From the NCBI GenBank assembly GCA_937920635.1, contig CAKZUE010000004.1:57156-121155 (forward strand): a stretch of DNA of 64,000 nt, given 5' to 3'. Below the pieces are notes generated by a model, which saw only the letters and a program-made list of their open reading frames with translations, had not been told where the DNA came from and searched no databases. Made by a program: the position numbers and the translations under genes. The DNA comes from an uncultured Bryobacteraceae bacterium. Its GTDB lineage: Bacteria > Acidobacteriota > Terriglobia > Bryobacterales > Bryobacteraceae. Below are positions 1 through 7,497 of this stretch, in pieces; position 1 is the stretch's first letter; each line of letters starts with the position of its first letter.

Positions 1-659
1 AGGGAGGGGGCGGTGAACAGGCCGTCCTGGCGCAGCAGGGCGATGACATCGGTGAGGTAAAGCTCTCCGGTGACGGGGCTTGGGCGGAGGCGGTCCAGGC
101 GGGGCCAGAGGGCGGCTGCATCAAAACAATAGATGCCGGAATTGATTTCATCCACGGCGCGCTGCTCCGGCGTGGCGTCCTTCTGCTCGACGATGGAGGC
201 GACGCGGCCTTCCGCATCGCGCAGGATGCGGCCGTATCCGGCGGGGTCGGGCAGCCGTGCGGTGAGCACGGTGGCGGCGGCGCCGGAGGCGCGGTGGGTT
301 TCGATGAGGCGATCCAGAGTGGAGGGCTGGAGCAGCGGGCAATCGCCATAGAGCACGAGCAGGAGGCCCGAACCGAGGCCCGGCTGGGCGCGGCAGACGG
401 CGAGTGCGTGGCCTGTGCCCTTCTGTTCCTCCTGGAGCTGGAAGCGCACGCCGTGGTGGCGGACGGCGGCCTCGACCTGGTCCGCCTGATGGCCGGTGAC
501 GACGACGATGCGCTCCGGCGGCGCGACGGCGCGGGCGGCGCGGACGACATGCTCGATGAGCGGGGCGCCTCCGGCGCGGTGGAGCACCTTGGCCAGGGAC
601 GACTTCATGCGCGTGCCGAGGCCGGCGGCGAGGATGACGACAGAGACGTCAGCATGCAT
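1..659 (-). CDS. glmU: GlmU, N-terminal pyrophosphorylase part (cut by window edge)
   Basis: Bifunctional GlmU makes UDP-GlcNAc from GlcN-1-P for peptidoglycan and LPS; only the N-terminal uridyltransferase half is visible (about 219 codons, no stop inside the window). The reading frame starts MHADVSVVILAAGLGTRM, followed by SSLAKVLH. This is the nucleotide-binding signature of the family (G-x-G-T-R-M then K-V-L-H). Further in are GHQADQV, QEEQKGTGHAL, YGDCPLL and VDEINSGIYCFD, all characteristic of GlmU. The acetyltransferase half cannot be seen, so a stand-alone NTP transferase remains possible. It lies 29 bp downstream of yvcK on the same strand and is probably its operon partner. Confidence 0.9.
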   Translation of the reverse strand, partial: MHADVSVVILAAGLGTRMKSSLAKVLHRAGGAPLIEHVVRAARAVAPPERIVVVTGHQADQVEAAVRHHGVRFQLQEEQKGTGHALAVCRAQPGLGSGLLLVLYGDCPLLQPSTLDRLIETHRASGAAATVLTARLPDPAGYGRILRDAEGRVASIVEQKDATPEQRAVDEINSGIYCFDAAALWPRLDRLRPSPVTGELYLTDVIALLRQDGLFTAPS

Positions 660-688
660 GGGGATGGCGGACACTCCTCTCCGGCAGT

Positions 689-1777
689 TTAGCGGGATGC
701 GGAACGGCGGCGGGGGGCGGCTTTGAGAAACTGTCCGCGGCGGCTGTGGAGGGCGAGGTCAATGACGGCGGCGGCGAGGAGGGCGGGGTCGTGGCGGATC
801 TTCTCGCCGCGGGCCAGCAGCGGGAGTTCGATCACATTGAGTCCCAGGGCCTCCAGGCGGCTGTAGTCGAGCGTCACCTGTTCGGCGCGGGCGCGGACGT
901 AGCGGGCCAATGCGGGGCGCGCGATGGGGGAGCTGTTGGCAATGGCGAACTGCACCAGAGGGGTGCGGGCATGGCGATGGATGGCTTCGATGTGATCGGC
1001 GGCGGTCAGGCCCGTGGTTTCGCCGGGCTGCGACATCAGGTTCAGAATGCAAACTTTCCACGCAGGGGCTTGCTGGATGGCGCGGGCGACGCCACGCACC
1101 AGCAGGTTGGGAATGATGCTGGTGAAGAGGCTGCCCGGGCCGAGAGTGATGATGTCGGCGCGGGCGATGGCTTCCAGAATGCCGGGCGAGGGCCGGACGC
1201 CGGCGGGGATCAGCTCGATGCGCGAGATGGGGGCGTCGCTGCGGCTGATGCGGGTTTCGCCGTCGACGATGCGGCCGCTGGCGAGGTGAGCGCGCAGGGA
1301 GACGTTCTGCCGCGTTGAGGGGAAGATGCGGCCGGCGATGGCGAGCACGGCGGAGCTGAGCTCGACGGCGCGGGCGAAGTCGCCGGTGATCTGGGTCAGG
1401 GCGGTGAGGAAGAGATTGCCGAAGCTGTGGCCTTTGAGTCCGCGGCCGCTCGAGAAGCGGTACTGAAAGAGGCGCGCCAGCAGGGCTTCGTCTTCGCTGA
1501 GGGCGACGATGCAATTGCGGATGTCGCCGGGCGGGAGCATGTCGAACTCGCGCCGCAGCCGCCCGCTGCTGCCGCCGTCGTCGGTGACGGTGACCATGGC
1601 GGTGATGTCGACGTAAGGCTCGCGGGCGGTGGCGCCGATCTGGTGCGCGTACTGCTTGAGGCCTTTGAGCAGTGTGGACAGGCCCGTGCCCCCGCCGATG
1701 GCGAAGATGCGGAGCGGATCGTGGACCCAGTCCACCGGAGACCCTGCCGGCAGGGAAGGGTTGCTCCTGGATGGCAT
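689..1777 (-). CDS. yvcK: YvcK/CofD-like gluconeogenesis factor
   Basis: A 362-residue YvcK family protein, a UDP-sugar-binding cytosolic factor needed for growth on gluconeogenic carbon and linked to cell-wall precursor synthesis. Visible family motifs are FAIGGGTGLSTLLKGLK near the N-terminus, VTDDGGSSGRLR, PPGDIRNC, GHSFGNLFLTAL, GPGSLFTSIIPNLL and LMSQPGETTGLTAADH. The frame stays open upstream, but the ATG at 1777 is preceded by GGGAG on the minus strand and starts just before the conserved fold, so it is preferred. It sits between the TPR gene (10 bp upstream) and glmU, a neighbourhood that fits its known effect on the glucosamine branch. Confidence 0.92.
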   Translation of the reverse strand: MPSRSNPSLPAGSPVDWVHDPLRIFAIGGGTGLSTLLKGLKQYAHQIGATAREPYVDITAMVTVTDDGGSSGRLRREFDMLPPGDIRNCIVALSEDEALLARLFQYRFSSGRGLKGHSFGNLFLTALTQITGDFARAVELSSAVLAIAGRIFPSTRQNVSLRAHLASGRIVDGETRISRSDAPISRIELIPAGVRPSPGILEAIARADIITLGPGSLFTSIIPNLLVRGVARAIQQAPAWKVCILNLMSQPGETTGLTAADHIEAIHRHARTPLVQFAIANSSPIARPALARYVRARAEQVTLDYSRLEALGLNVIELPLLARGEKIRHDPALLAAAVIDLALHSRRGQFLKAAPRRRSASR

Positions 1778-1787
1778 GAAATTCTCC

Positions 1788-2342
1788 CTAGGAAGCGGGC
1801 TGGGCAGGTTCGAGAATTTCGCGGATGGCCGGTTCTCCCAGCAGCGGCGCGAAATCCGGATCGTTCTTCGCGATATTGCGCAGGTTGCCGTCGGCTGCGA
1901 GAGCGCGCCGGAGAGCGTCGGCGGCGTCCGCGGTGTGGCCCAGGCGTCCGAGCGCCAGGGCGAGCGCATACTGGTAGTCGCCGCGGGGGTCGGCGGCAAC
2001 CGCCTTCTTCAGCCAGGGAAGAGCGTCCTCGAAGCGGTTCTCGTTGATCAGGCTGAGGGCGTACAAATGCTGCTGCTCGGGCGTCTTCAGGTCCGGCTGG
2101 GCGCCCTCCATGCGGCGGCGGCACATGCGGATGTGCATCTGCGCCGATTCGGCGACGGAGAGGTCGCGGCCCTGGGCGGCCTGTTCGAACAGGGGAATGG
2201 CGCGGTCGTATTGCGATGCCCAGAACAGGCGCATGGCTTCGGCGAAGGTCTCCGCCTGCGTGCGCGCAGGGGCGGAGGCGGCCTTCTGGGGAGGCGCGGG
2301 ATCGGAAGGTTTGCTGGTCTTGCCTGGCTTTTTCATGTTCAT
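1788..2342 (-). CDS. TPR repeat protein
   Basis: A 184-residue soluble protein without a signal peptide. After a Lys/Pro/Ala-rich N-terminal tail (about 30 residues) it shows helical TPR-like units: AMRLFWASQYDRAIPLFEQA near 37-56, then LYALSLINENRFEDALPWLKK and YALALALGRLGHTADAADAL. TPRs mediate protein contacts, and no catalytic motif is seen. It is the first gene of a minus-strand run with yvcK and glmU. A second in-frame ATG follows at 2336, so the exact start is uncertain by two codons. Partner and function are unknown. Confidence 0.8.
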   Translation of the reverse strand: MNMKKPGKTSKPSDPAPPQKAASAPARTQAETFAEAMRLFWASQYDRAIPLFEQAAQGRDLSVAESAQMHIRMCRRRMEGAQPDLKTPEQQHLYALSLINENRFEDALPWLKKAVAADPRGDYQYALALALGRLGHTADAADALRRALAADGNLRNIAKNDPDFAPLLGEPAIREILEPAQPAS

Positions 2343-2466
2343 ACGGCGAGGCCGTCGAAGATCGGCGGCCCGTGCGGGCAGGCCGGCTTCTTATCTTAGG
2401 TAGCAGAAGGGAGCGCCTGCTTGCAAGGAGGGCCGGAACGGGGCAACACGGCAGGCGGGCGTCTGC

Positions 2467-2472
2467 TATACT
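2467..2472 (+). promoter_or_regulatory. Putative extended -10 upstream of the RRM gene
   Basis: TATACT preceded by TGC gives an extended -10 (TGnTATACT) about 90 bp before the TTG start of the RRM gene. No convincing -35 lies at the usual distance. If real, it leaves an unusually long (about 85 nt) 5' leader for this window, which could carry the regulation often seen on RNA-binding-protein genes. Confidence 0.4.
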
Positions 2473-2562
2473 CAAAGGGTATTTGATCGCTTCGCTGGAC
2501 CGGACCGAGAACCTACCCGCCGAGTTGAGCCTGCCGTCAAATTCAGAAAGAGAACAACCACT

Positions 2563-2877
2563 TTGAAGAATATTTTTGTTGGCAACCTGGATTTCGGGGC
2601 CACGGAGGCGTCCGTGCGTTCCTGGTTTGAAGAGTACGGCACGGTCGACCGCGTGCAGATCATTACGGACAGGGATACCGGACGCAGCCGCGGCTTCGCA
2701 TTCGTCGAGATGGCGGATGCGGCTGAGGCGGACCGGGCGATCGAAGGCTTGAACGGCGCATCGGTGAACGGCCGTTCGTTGAACGTCAACGAAGCCCGCC
2801 CGCGGGAGACCGCCGGCCGGGGCCAGGGTCAGGGCCGGTCCAACTCATACGGGCAGCGGCGCCAGAGCCGCTGGTAG
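2563..2877 (+). CDS. Single-RRM RNA-binding protein
   Basis: A 104-residue RNA recognition motif protein. RNP-2 (NIFVGNL) is at residues 3-9 and RNP-1 (RGFAFVEM) at 43-50; these aromatics bind single-stranded RNA. After the roughly 80-residue RRM comes a Gly/Arg/Gln/Ser-rich tail (GRGQGQGRSNSYGQRRQSRW), like the glycine-rich tails of cyanobacterial Rbp proteins. The start is a TTG codon at 2563, with AGAAAGAGAA upstream as a weak ribosome site. No in-frame ATG lies near enough to preserve RNP-2. The role is probably post-transcriptional (cold or stress RNA binding), by family inference. Confidence 0.93.
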   Translation: MKNIFVGNLDFGATEASVRSWFEEYGTVDRVQIITDRDTGRSRGFAFVEMADAAEADRAIEGLNGASVNGRSLNVNEARPRETAGRGQGQGRSNSYGQRRQSRW

Positions 2878-2888
2878 CTATCCTCGGG

Positions 2889-2916
2889 CAGGGGCGGGCG
2901 GCGCCGCCCGCCCCTG
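2889..2916. repeat. Perfect 28-bp GC palindrome
   Basis: The 14 bases from 2889 are followed directly by their exact reverse complement, giving a perfect palindrome between the RRM stop and the next gene's ribosome site. There is no T-run on either side, so it is not a standard intrinsic terminator. It could fold into a very stable mRNA hairpin that protects or separates the two messages. Confidence 0.75.
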
Positions 2917-2933
2917 GCCGGAAAGGAGTCCGA

Positions 2934-3149
2934 GTGGCGCACCGATCCAAGTCGACTTTTAACAAGAGACAGCGGGAGGCGCAGCGGATAGAGCGCCGGC
3001 AGGAAAAGGCGGTTCGGAAACAGCAACGCAAGGAGCACAAGGTCAGCCCGGATTCACCCGAAGCGATCGGATCCGTGGAAGATCTCGTCCCAGAGTTGCC
3101 GGCCGCACCCGCATCCCTCCAAACCGAATTCCCGCCCGTCCGGTATTAG
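2934..3149 (+). CDS. Small basic protein, conserved-hypothetical type
   Basis: A 71-residue protein starting at GTG 2934 with AAAGGAG ten bases upstream. The first 37 residues are strongly basic (KSTFNKRQREAQRIERRQEK, then KAVRKQQRKEHK) and should form a charged helix able to bind nucleic acid. The C-terminal half is acidic and proline-rich (IGSVEDLVPELPAAPA). No known domain is recognised. It follows the RRM gene in the same direction, 56 bp away across a strong palindrome, so a joint role in RNA handling is possible but unproven. Confidence 0.75.
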   Translation: MAHRSKSTFNKRQREAQRIERRQEKAVRKQQRKEHKVSPDSPEAIGSVEDLVPELPAAPASLQTEFPPVRY

Positions 3150-3155
3150 CCGGCC

Positions 3156-3180
3156 TCCGGCGCCATTCCCCGGCGCCGGA
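3156..3180. repeat. Inverted repeat in intergenic gap (hairpin 1)
   Basis: Arms of 9 bp (TCCGGCGCC at 3156-3164 and GGCGCCGGA at 3172-3180) pair perfectly around a 7-nt loop. It lies just after the small basic gene. With no T-run following, this could be a rho-dependent or attenuating hairpin rather than a classical terminator. Confidence 0.5.
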
Positions 3181-3192
3181 AGCGCGCGGAGC

Positions 3193-3215
3193 GGCGCGAA
3201 TGAGGCATTCGCGCC
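3193..3215. promoter_or_regulatory. Inverted repeat upstream of the DUF1844 promoter (hairpin 2)
   Basis: Arms GGCGCGAATG (3193-3202) and CATTCGCGCC (3206-3215) are perfectly complementary around a 3-nt loop. The element covers the position where the -35 would sit for the -10-like TAAAAT at 3224, so it could be an operator for the downstream genes. Confidence 0.4.
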
Positions 3216-3223
3216 GGGCCGCG

Positions 3224-3229
3224 TAAAAT
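3224..3229 (+). promoter_or_regulatory. -10-like TAAAAT, leaderless arrangement
   Basis: TAAAAT ends 5 nt before the ATG at 3235. Transcription would then start at or next to the start codon, giving a leaderless mRNA for the DUF1844 gene. No ribosome-binding site is visible. Confidence 0.5.
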
Positions 3230-3234
3230 AGGGA

Positions 3235-3552
3235 ATGATGAGCGAACGTGAAGTTCCTTTGCCTCCTCCATCCTTTGAGTTCCTGGTGCTCAGCCTGCGC
3301 TTGCAGGCGGAAGCTCAGTTGATCGAGCCCAAAGAAGGCGCCTCCGAGGGCGCTGAAAGCGGGCCGGATCTGCGCCTGGCAAGGCACTTCATCGACCTGC
3401 TGGCGATGCTTCAGGACAAGACGAAGGGCAATCTGAGCCTGGAGGAGCAACGGCTCCTGGACAATACCGTCACCGAACTGCGCTTCCGGTATCTGCACGC
3501 CTTTGAGGCCGCGCAGAAGAAGGCCGCTCAGGCTAGCGCCCCCAATGAGTGA
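3235..3552 (+). CDS. DUF1844 family protein
   Basis: A 105-residue protein matching DUF1844: a leading Pro-rich segment, then SFEFLVLSLRLQAEAQL, DLRLARHFIDLLAMLQDKTKG, NLSLEEQRLLDNTVTELRFRYL. The family is small, helical and of unknown function. Two adjacent ATGs (3235 and 3238) are possible starts. The closeness of TAAAAT to 3235 fits a leaderless message. Its last 8 bp overlap the start of the metallo-hydrolase gene, so the two are probably co-expressed. Confidence 0.88.
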   Translation: MMSEREVPLPPPSFEFLVLSLRLQAEAQLIEPKEGASEGAESGPDLRLARHFIDLLAMLQDKTKGNLSLEEQRLLDNTVTELRFRYLHAFEAAQKKAAQASAPNE

Positions 3553-4330
3553 CCGGCGCCGGATCCGGTTGACCGTGCTCGGCTCGGGCACGAGCGTGGG
3601 CGTGCCCACCATCGGCTGCTCCTGCCGCGTGTGCCGCAGCGGCGATCCGCGCGACCGGAGATTGCGGCCGTCGGTCTGCCTCCGTTGGGACGAGCACACG
3701 GTGGTGATCGACACCGGGCCCGATTTCCGGCAGCAGGCGCTGACCCACGGCATCCGGACGGTGGACGCGGTGCTGTTTACGCACGCTCACGCCGACCACG
3801 TGCTGGGCCTGGACGACCTCCGCCCGTTCAATTATCATCAGCCCGGCCCCATCCCGGTGTACGGCTCCGCGCACACGCTGGAGGTGATCCGGCGCATTTT
3901 CAGCTATATCTTTCACGACGGCCCCACAGAATCTTCGCGGCCAAAGATTGAAACCCGCGTTTTTTCCGGCGAGCCCATCGCCGTGCATGGCCTGGGATTT
4001 CTGCCCATTCCCGTCAAACACGGCAGCGGCGAATGCCACGGATTCCGGTTTGGCAACCACGCCTATCTGACCGACCATAGCGAAATTCCCGAAGAATCGA
4101 TGGCGCTGCTGGAAGGCGTGGAAGTGCTGTTTCTGGACGCGCTGCGCTATAAGCCTCATCCGACTCACTCGACCGTGGAGCGGAGCCTGCGGACGGTGGA
4201 ACGCCTGAAGCCACGGGCGGCGTATTTCACCCACATTTCCCACGACCTGGAGCACGCCCGCGCGGAGAGCCTGCTGCCGGAGGGCGTGCACCTGGCCTAT
4301 GACGGGCTGGAGCTGGATCTGGAGGTCTGA
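3545..4330 (+). CDS. MBL-fold metallo-hydrolase, PhnP-like
   Basis: A 261-residue metallo-beta-lactamase-fold hydrolase. The zinc motif HAHADH is at residues 80-85. More ligands are suggested by VKHG, TDHS and THISHD further on. The N-terminus carries GSGTSVGVPTIGC with CSCRVC, the Cys cluster found in PhnP-type phosphodiesterases (cyclic phosphate esters such as ribosyl cyclic phosphate). The ATG at 3545 overlaps the upstream stop by 8 bp and begins directly before the first beta strand. No phn genes are nearby, so the substrate is unknown. ribF follows after 3 bp. Confidence 0.85.
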   Translation: MSDRRRIRLTVLGSGTSVGVPTIGCSCRVCRSGDPRDRRLRPSVCLRWDEHTVVIDTGPDFRQQALTHGIRTVDAVLFTHAHADHVLGLDDLRPFNYHQPGPIPVYGSAHTLEVIRRIFSYIFHDGPTESSRPKIETRVFSGEPIAVHGLGFLPIPVKHGSGECHGFRFGNHAYLTDHSEIPEESMALLEGVEVLFLDALRYKPHPTHSTVERSLRTVERLKPRAAYFTHISHDLEHARAESLLPEGVHLAYDGLELDLEV

Positions 4331-4333
4331 CGC

Positions 4334-5359
4334 GTGCTGTCGCGCCTGCGCATTTTCCGTTCGTTGGAAGAGGCGCAGCACGGGTTTGCCCCGTCGGCGG
4401 TCACGATCGGCAACTTCGACGGCGTGCACGCCGGGCACCGCGAACTCATGCGGAGGACGGTGGCGCTGGCGCGGAAACTCGGCGTCAAGCCGTCGGCGCT
4501 GACCTTCCATCCGCACCCGTCCACCGTGGTGGCGCCGGAGCGCGTGCCCCGCCTGCTTTCGACCCCCGACGAGCGCTGCGCGCTGATGGCGGCGGAAGGC
4601 ATCGAACAAGTGCTGATCATGCCGTTCGATGAAACGATCTCGCACCTGTCTCCGGAGGCGTTTTTCCAGGAGGTGCTGACGGGAGCGCTGGGCGCGAAGG
4701 CGGTCGTCGTCGGGGAGAATTTCCGCTTCGGCCATCAGCATTCCGGAACGGTGGAGGACCTGAGGCGGCTGGCGGAGCAGGCTGGCATCGAGGCGGAGAT
4801 CGTGCCGCTGCTGAAGAGCCGCGGCGTGAAGGTGTCGTCGTCCGAGATCCGCCGCCTGCTGGCGGAAGGCAACGTGTCACGGTCCAGCCGGCTGCTGGAG
4901 CGCCCGTATTCGATCTCGGGCAACGTGGTGGCGGGAGCCGGGCGCGGCGCGCGCGAGGTGGTTCCGACGCTGAATCTGGAGACCTCGTCGCTGGAGGACT
5001 CGACCTCGGCGTTGCCGCAAAGCGGCGTGTACGTGACGAGGACCGAGGACCTGGACGCAGACCGCAGATGGAATTCGATCACGAATATCGGTTACCGGCC
5101 GACATTCGACGGCAGGCATTTGACGATCGAGACATATCTGCTGGAGCCTCTGGAGCCGCCCTCGCCGAAGCGGATTCGCGTGGAATTTCTGCGGCGGCTG
5201 CGGCCGGAGATGCGGTTCCGCACCGCGGCGGAGCTGCGGGCGCAGATCGCGGAAGACGTGGCGAAAGCGAAGGTGTTTTTCGCGCGGCTGGAGCGGTTCA
5301 GGCCCGCGCTATTGTCCAGGCCAGCGCCGCGGCGAACATCGCCAGAAACGCCCCGATAA
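4334..5359 (+). CDS. ribF: Bifunctional riboflavin kinase / FAD synthetase
   Basis: A 341-residue RibF that turns riboflavin into FMN and then FAD. The N-terminal adenylyltransferase domain shows VTIGNFDGVHAGH (nucleotide-binding HxGH type), FHPHPSTV, VVGENFRFGH and VSSSEIRRLL. The C-terminal flavokinase domain shows YSISGNVVAGAGRGAREV, VPTLNLE and NIGYRPTF. The start is GTG at 4334, with GGAGG in the end of the previous gene, 3 bp from its stop. The last 62 bp overlap the convergent membrane-protein gene, which leaves the Arg/Pro-rich tail (about 20 residues) likely dispensable. Confidence 0.93.
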   Translation: MLSRLRIFRSLEEAQHGFAPSAVTIGNFDGVHAGHRELMRRTVALARKLGVKPSALTFHPHPSTVVAPERVPRLLSTPDERCALMAAEGIEQVLIMPFDETISHLSPEAFFQEVLTGALGAKAVVVGENFRFGHQHSGTVEDLRRLAEQAGIEAEIVPLLKSRGVKVSSSEIRRLLAEGNVSRSSRLLERPYSISGNVVAGAGRGAREVVPTLNLETSSLEDSTSALPQSGVYVTRTEDLDADRRWNSITNIGYRPTFDGRHLTIETYLLEPLEPPSPKRIRVEFLRRLRPEMRFRTAAELRAQIAEDVAKAKVFFARLERFRPALLSRPAPRRTSPETPR

Positions 5360-6542
5360 GCGGCCGGGCGAATCGCGCGCCGGCCACCGACCAGGCCAGC
5401 ACGGATTTCAGCACGGCGTTGGCGGCCAGGGCCAGGATCAGGCCCCACAGCGCAAGCGCCGGGTCGATGCGCGACTCCCGGAGCAGGCCGGCCAGGGAGA
5501 AGACGATGGCATCCACATCCACCGAGCCGCCCACGGCGCTGCTGGCCAGCGTGCCCGCATTGCCGTAAAGGGCCACGGCGGCGCGCGCCAGCAGGCGCAC
5601 GGCGGCGAACAGCAATCCGAACTGGATGGCGGCAGCGAGGCGGAGCGGGTTGCCCACCCTGGGCACGGGCAGGGGCGATTCCGGCGCCTGCGGCGGCCGC
5701 ACGCGCCACGCGAAGAGCCCTCCGGCCAGAGTCATGAGCCCCAGCACGGGAATCGACACGGCAAACAGCGCGCCCCCGGCCAGCCACAGGATGGCGGCCA
5801 CGCGGGCATTGAGAATTACGTTGGCCACGATGGTGGCGTAGCTCCATTCGCGCTCCCGCGAAGGCTCCGCCACGCATTGGCGCGAGAAGGCGAGGGTGGA
5901 AGCAGTGGAGGAGCCGATTCCGCCGACCAAGGCGGTCAGGGCCAGGCTGCGGCGCGCGCTGAGGAACTTCTGGAAGAAGTAGCCGAGGAAGTTGATGCCG
6001 CAGACGAGAATGACGAAGATCCAGGTGCGGTAAGGATTGAAGCCGCCGAAGGGGCCGAGATCGCGGTCGGGAAGGATCGGGAGGATGACGAAGATGACGG
6101 CGAGAAAGCGCAGCGTGTCCCAGTATTCCTGATCCGTGAGCGTCTCTCGCGCCAGCTTCCGCAAGGGTTCGCGGGCATCGAGAAACAGAGCCAGCACCAC
6201 GGTGAGCGCAATGGCGAGCGGCGCCCCGAACTCCAGGCCGGGCGTGGCGGCCAGCACGCAGAGCAGGAACGTCACCACGGCGGCGAGTTCCGTGGTGATG
6301 CCGGTGCGTTGCGGCGTCTGGAACCGGAAGATGACGAGCATGGCGGTGAGCGCCGCCAGAGCGCCCACGGTCAGCCAGGGTTGCCCGAGCAGGCCGCACA
6401 GGCCGCCGGCCAGGCCGATGCTGACGAAATCGCGCAGTCCGGCGTGGCGCTCCTCCTTGTCTGACTCCCGCTCGATGCCGACGATGAGACCGATCAGCAG
6501 CGCCTCGCCCATGGCCACCCAGGCATGGTTGAAAGGTTCCAT
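5298..6542 (-). CDS. MgtC/SapB and DUF4010 membrane protein
   Basis: A 414-residue inner-membrane protein with about 11-12 hydrophobic spans. The first part is MgtC/SapB-like (EALLIGLIVGIERE, then GLRDFVSIGLAGGLCGLLG). The second half is DUF4010-like (LVGGIGSSTASTLAFSRQC, NVILNARVAAILWLA, and a GGSVDVDAIVFSLAGL segment). Proteins of this architecture are predicted transporters or channels of unknown substrate; MgtC itself is tied to Mg2+-limited growth. It is convergent with ribF and overlaps it by 62 bp. The ATG at 6542 follows AGAGCTTCCC, a poor ribosome site. Confidence 0.85.
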   Translation of the reverse strand: MEPFNHAWVAMGEALLIGLIVGIERESDKEERHAGLRDFVSIGLAGGLCGLLGQPWLTVGALAALTAMLVIFRFQTPQRTGITTELAAVVTFLLCVLAATPGLEFGAPLAIALTVVLALFLDAREPLRKLARETLTDQEYWDTLRFLAVIFVILPILPDRDLGPFGGFNPYRTWIFVILVCGINFLGYFFQKFLSARRSLALTALVGGIGSSTASTLAFSRQCVAEPSREREWSYATIVANVILNARVAAILWLAGGALFAVSIPVLGLMTLAGGLFAWRVRPPQAPESPLPVPRVGNPLRLAAAIQFGLLFAAVRLLARAAVALYGNAGTLASSAVGGSVDVDAIVFSLAGLLRESRIDPALALWGLILALAANAVLKSVLAWSVAGARFARPLIGAFLAMFAAALAWTIARA

Positions 6543-6676
6543 GGGAAGCTCTGGCCGTATTGTGTAACAAAATGGAGCGGTTTTGTAGTGCGACCCAAGG
6601 GCGGGGCTGAAGAGGCTTCAGAGTGGAGGCCCGGCAGGGCGTATGACGGCGTCTGGCGCGGGCTGACGGCGGGCCG

Positions 6677-7408
6677 CTAGTTCAGGGCGAAGAGGGGATC
6701 GTCCCAGCGGAAGTCGCTGAATTGGATGTCGAGCTGGGCGAGACCCCAGAAGCGGGTCTCGATGGAGGTCTGGAGGGTCTTGGGCACCGCGACGCCGTCG
6801 AGGATCGCATACTCGCGGTTGAATTGCACTTTCTTGAGGAACACCGACGGGCTCTTGACGAAGCGGCCGGTTTCGTAAACAGTGAGGGCCGTTTCCGCGT
6901 CGATCCAGATTTCGCCCTTGAACAGGCCCTGGCGCTTCTTGCGGGGGTTGACCTCGAAGACATGGGCGGTGCGCCCGTCGCGCTCGCGCTCGCCCGTGTA
7001 CTTGAACTTGTAGTTCTCCGGCGTGACGGCGACTTTCGAGTTGTCCTTGCCCATGTTCTCCATCTCGCCGTTGATGTAGCGGAGAATGATCTCTTTCCAG
7101 ACGGTGGAGTCGCCGCGGCGGTCGGTGATCTCGTAGTTGACGCTGCCCTCGCGGGTGATCAGGCGGCGGGCGTTGACCGTGGCGGACTTGCCCATCTTGG
7201 GCAGGCTGCCGGCGAACATGGCCGCCATGGTGAGGCCGCGCACGACTTTCGATCCGCTGGCCTGCACGTAACGGCCGAGGATGTTCTCGCTTTCGCGTGC
7301 CTTGTCGGGATCGGCGGGTCCCATCTCGGCGGTGTCCGCGGTTACGGCTGCCGGGGCGGGTGCGGCCGCCAGCAGGCCGGCCATCAACAGGGCTGGGAAG
7401 ATGCTCAT
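6677..7408 (-). CDS. Secreted LolA-like (lipoprotein-sorting fold) protein
   Basis: A 243-residue exported protein. A signal peptide (MSIFPALLMAGLLAAAPAPA) is followed by a region resembling outer-membrane lipoprotein-sorting proteins. ILGRYVQASGS near the N-terminus and the pairs KFKYTGERERDGRTAHVFEV, GLFKGEIWIDAETALTVYE and SPSVFLKKVQF are typical of that beta-rich fold in acidobacterial proteins. The ATG at 7408 has AAAGG upstream. A longer frame would add 25 residues before the signal peptide and is rejected. It is divergent from the thioesterase gene. The ligand is unknown. Confidence 0.75.
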   Translation of the reverse strand: MSIFPALLMAGLLAAAPAPAAVTADTAEMGPADPDKARESENILGRYVQASGSKVVRGLTMAAMFAGSLPKMGKSATVNARRLITREGSVNYEITDRRGDSTVWKEIILRYINGEMENMGKDNSKVAVTPENYKFKYTGERERDGRTAHVFEVNPRKKRQGLFKGEIWIDAETALTVYETGRFVKSPSVFLKKVQFNREYAILDGVAVPKTLQTSIETRFWGLAQLDIQFSDFRWDDPLFALN

Positions 7409-7485
7409 CAGTACCTTTACCCGCTTAGATGCAGATGCAACCAAACAGTTACACAACAAGACCGGATCCCGGCCCTGCCACACGT

Positions 7486-7491
7486 TACCAT
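7486..7491 (+). promoter_or_regulatory. -10-like TACCAT, leaderless arrangement
   Basis: TACCAT ends 6 nt before the ATG at 7498. There is no ribosome-binding site, so a leaderless mRNA is likely for the thioesterase. Confidence 0.45.
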
Positions 7492-7497
7492 ATTGAC

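Noticed and set aside
3043..3753. Minus-strand frame of 236 codons over DUF1844 and the hydrolase start
   Set aside because: It is antisense to two recognisable genes and has no ribosome site.
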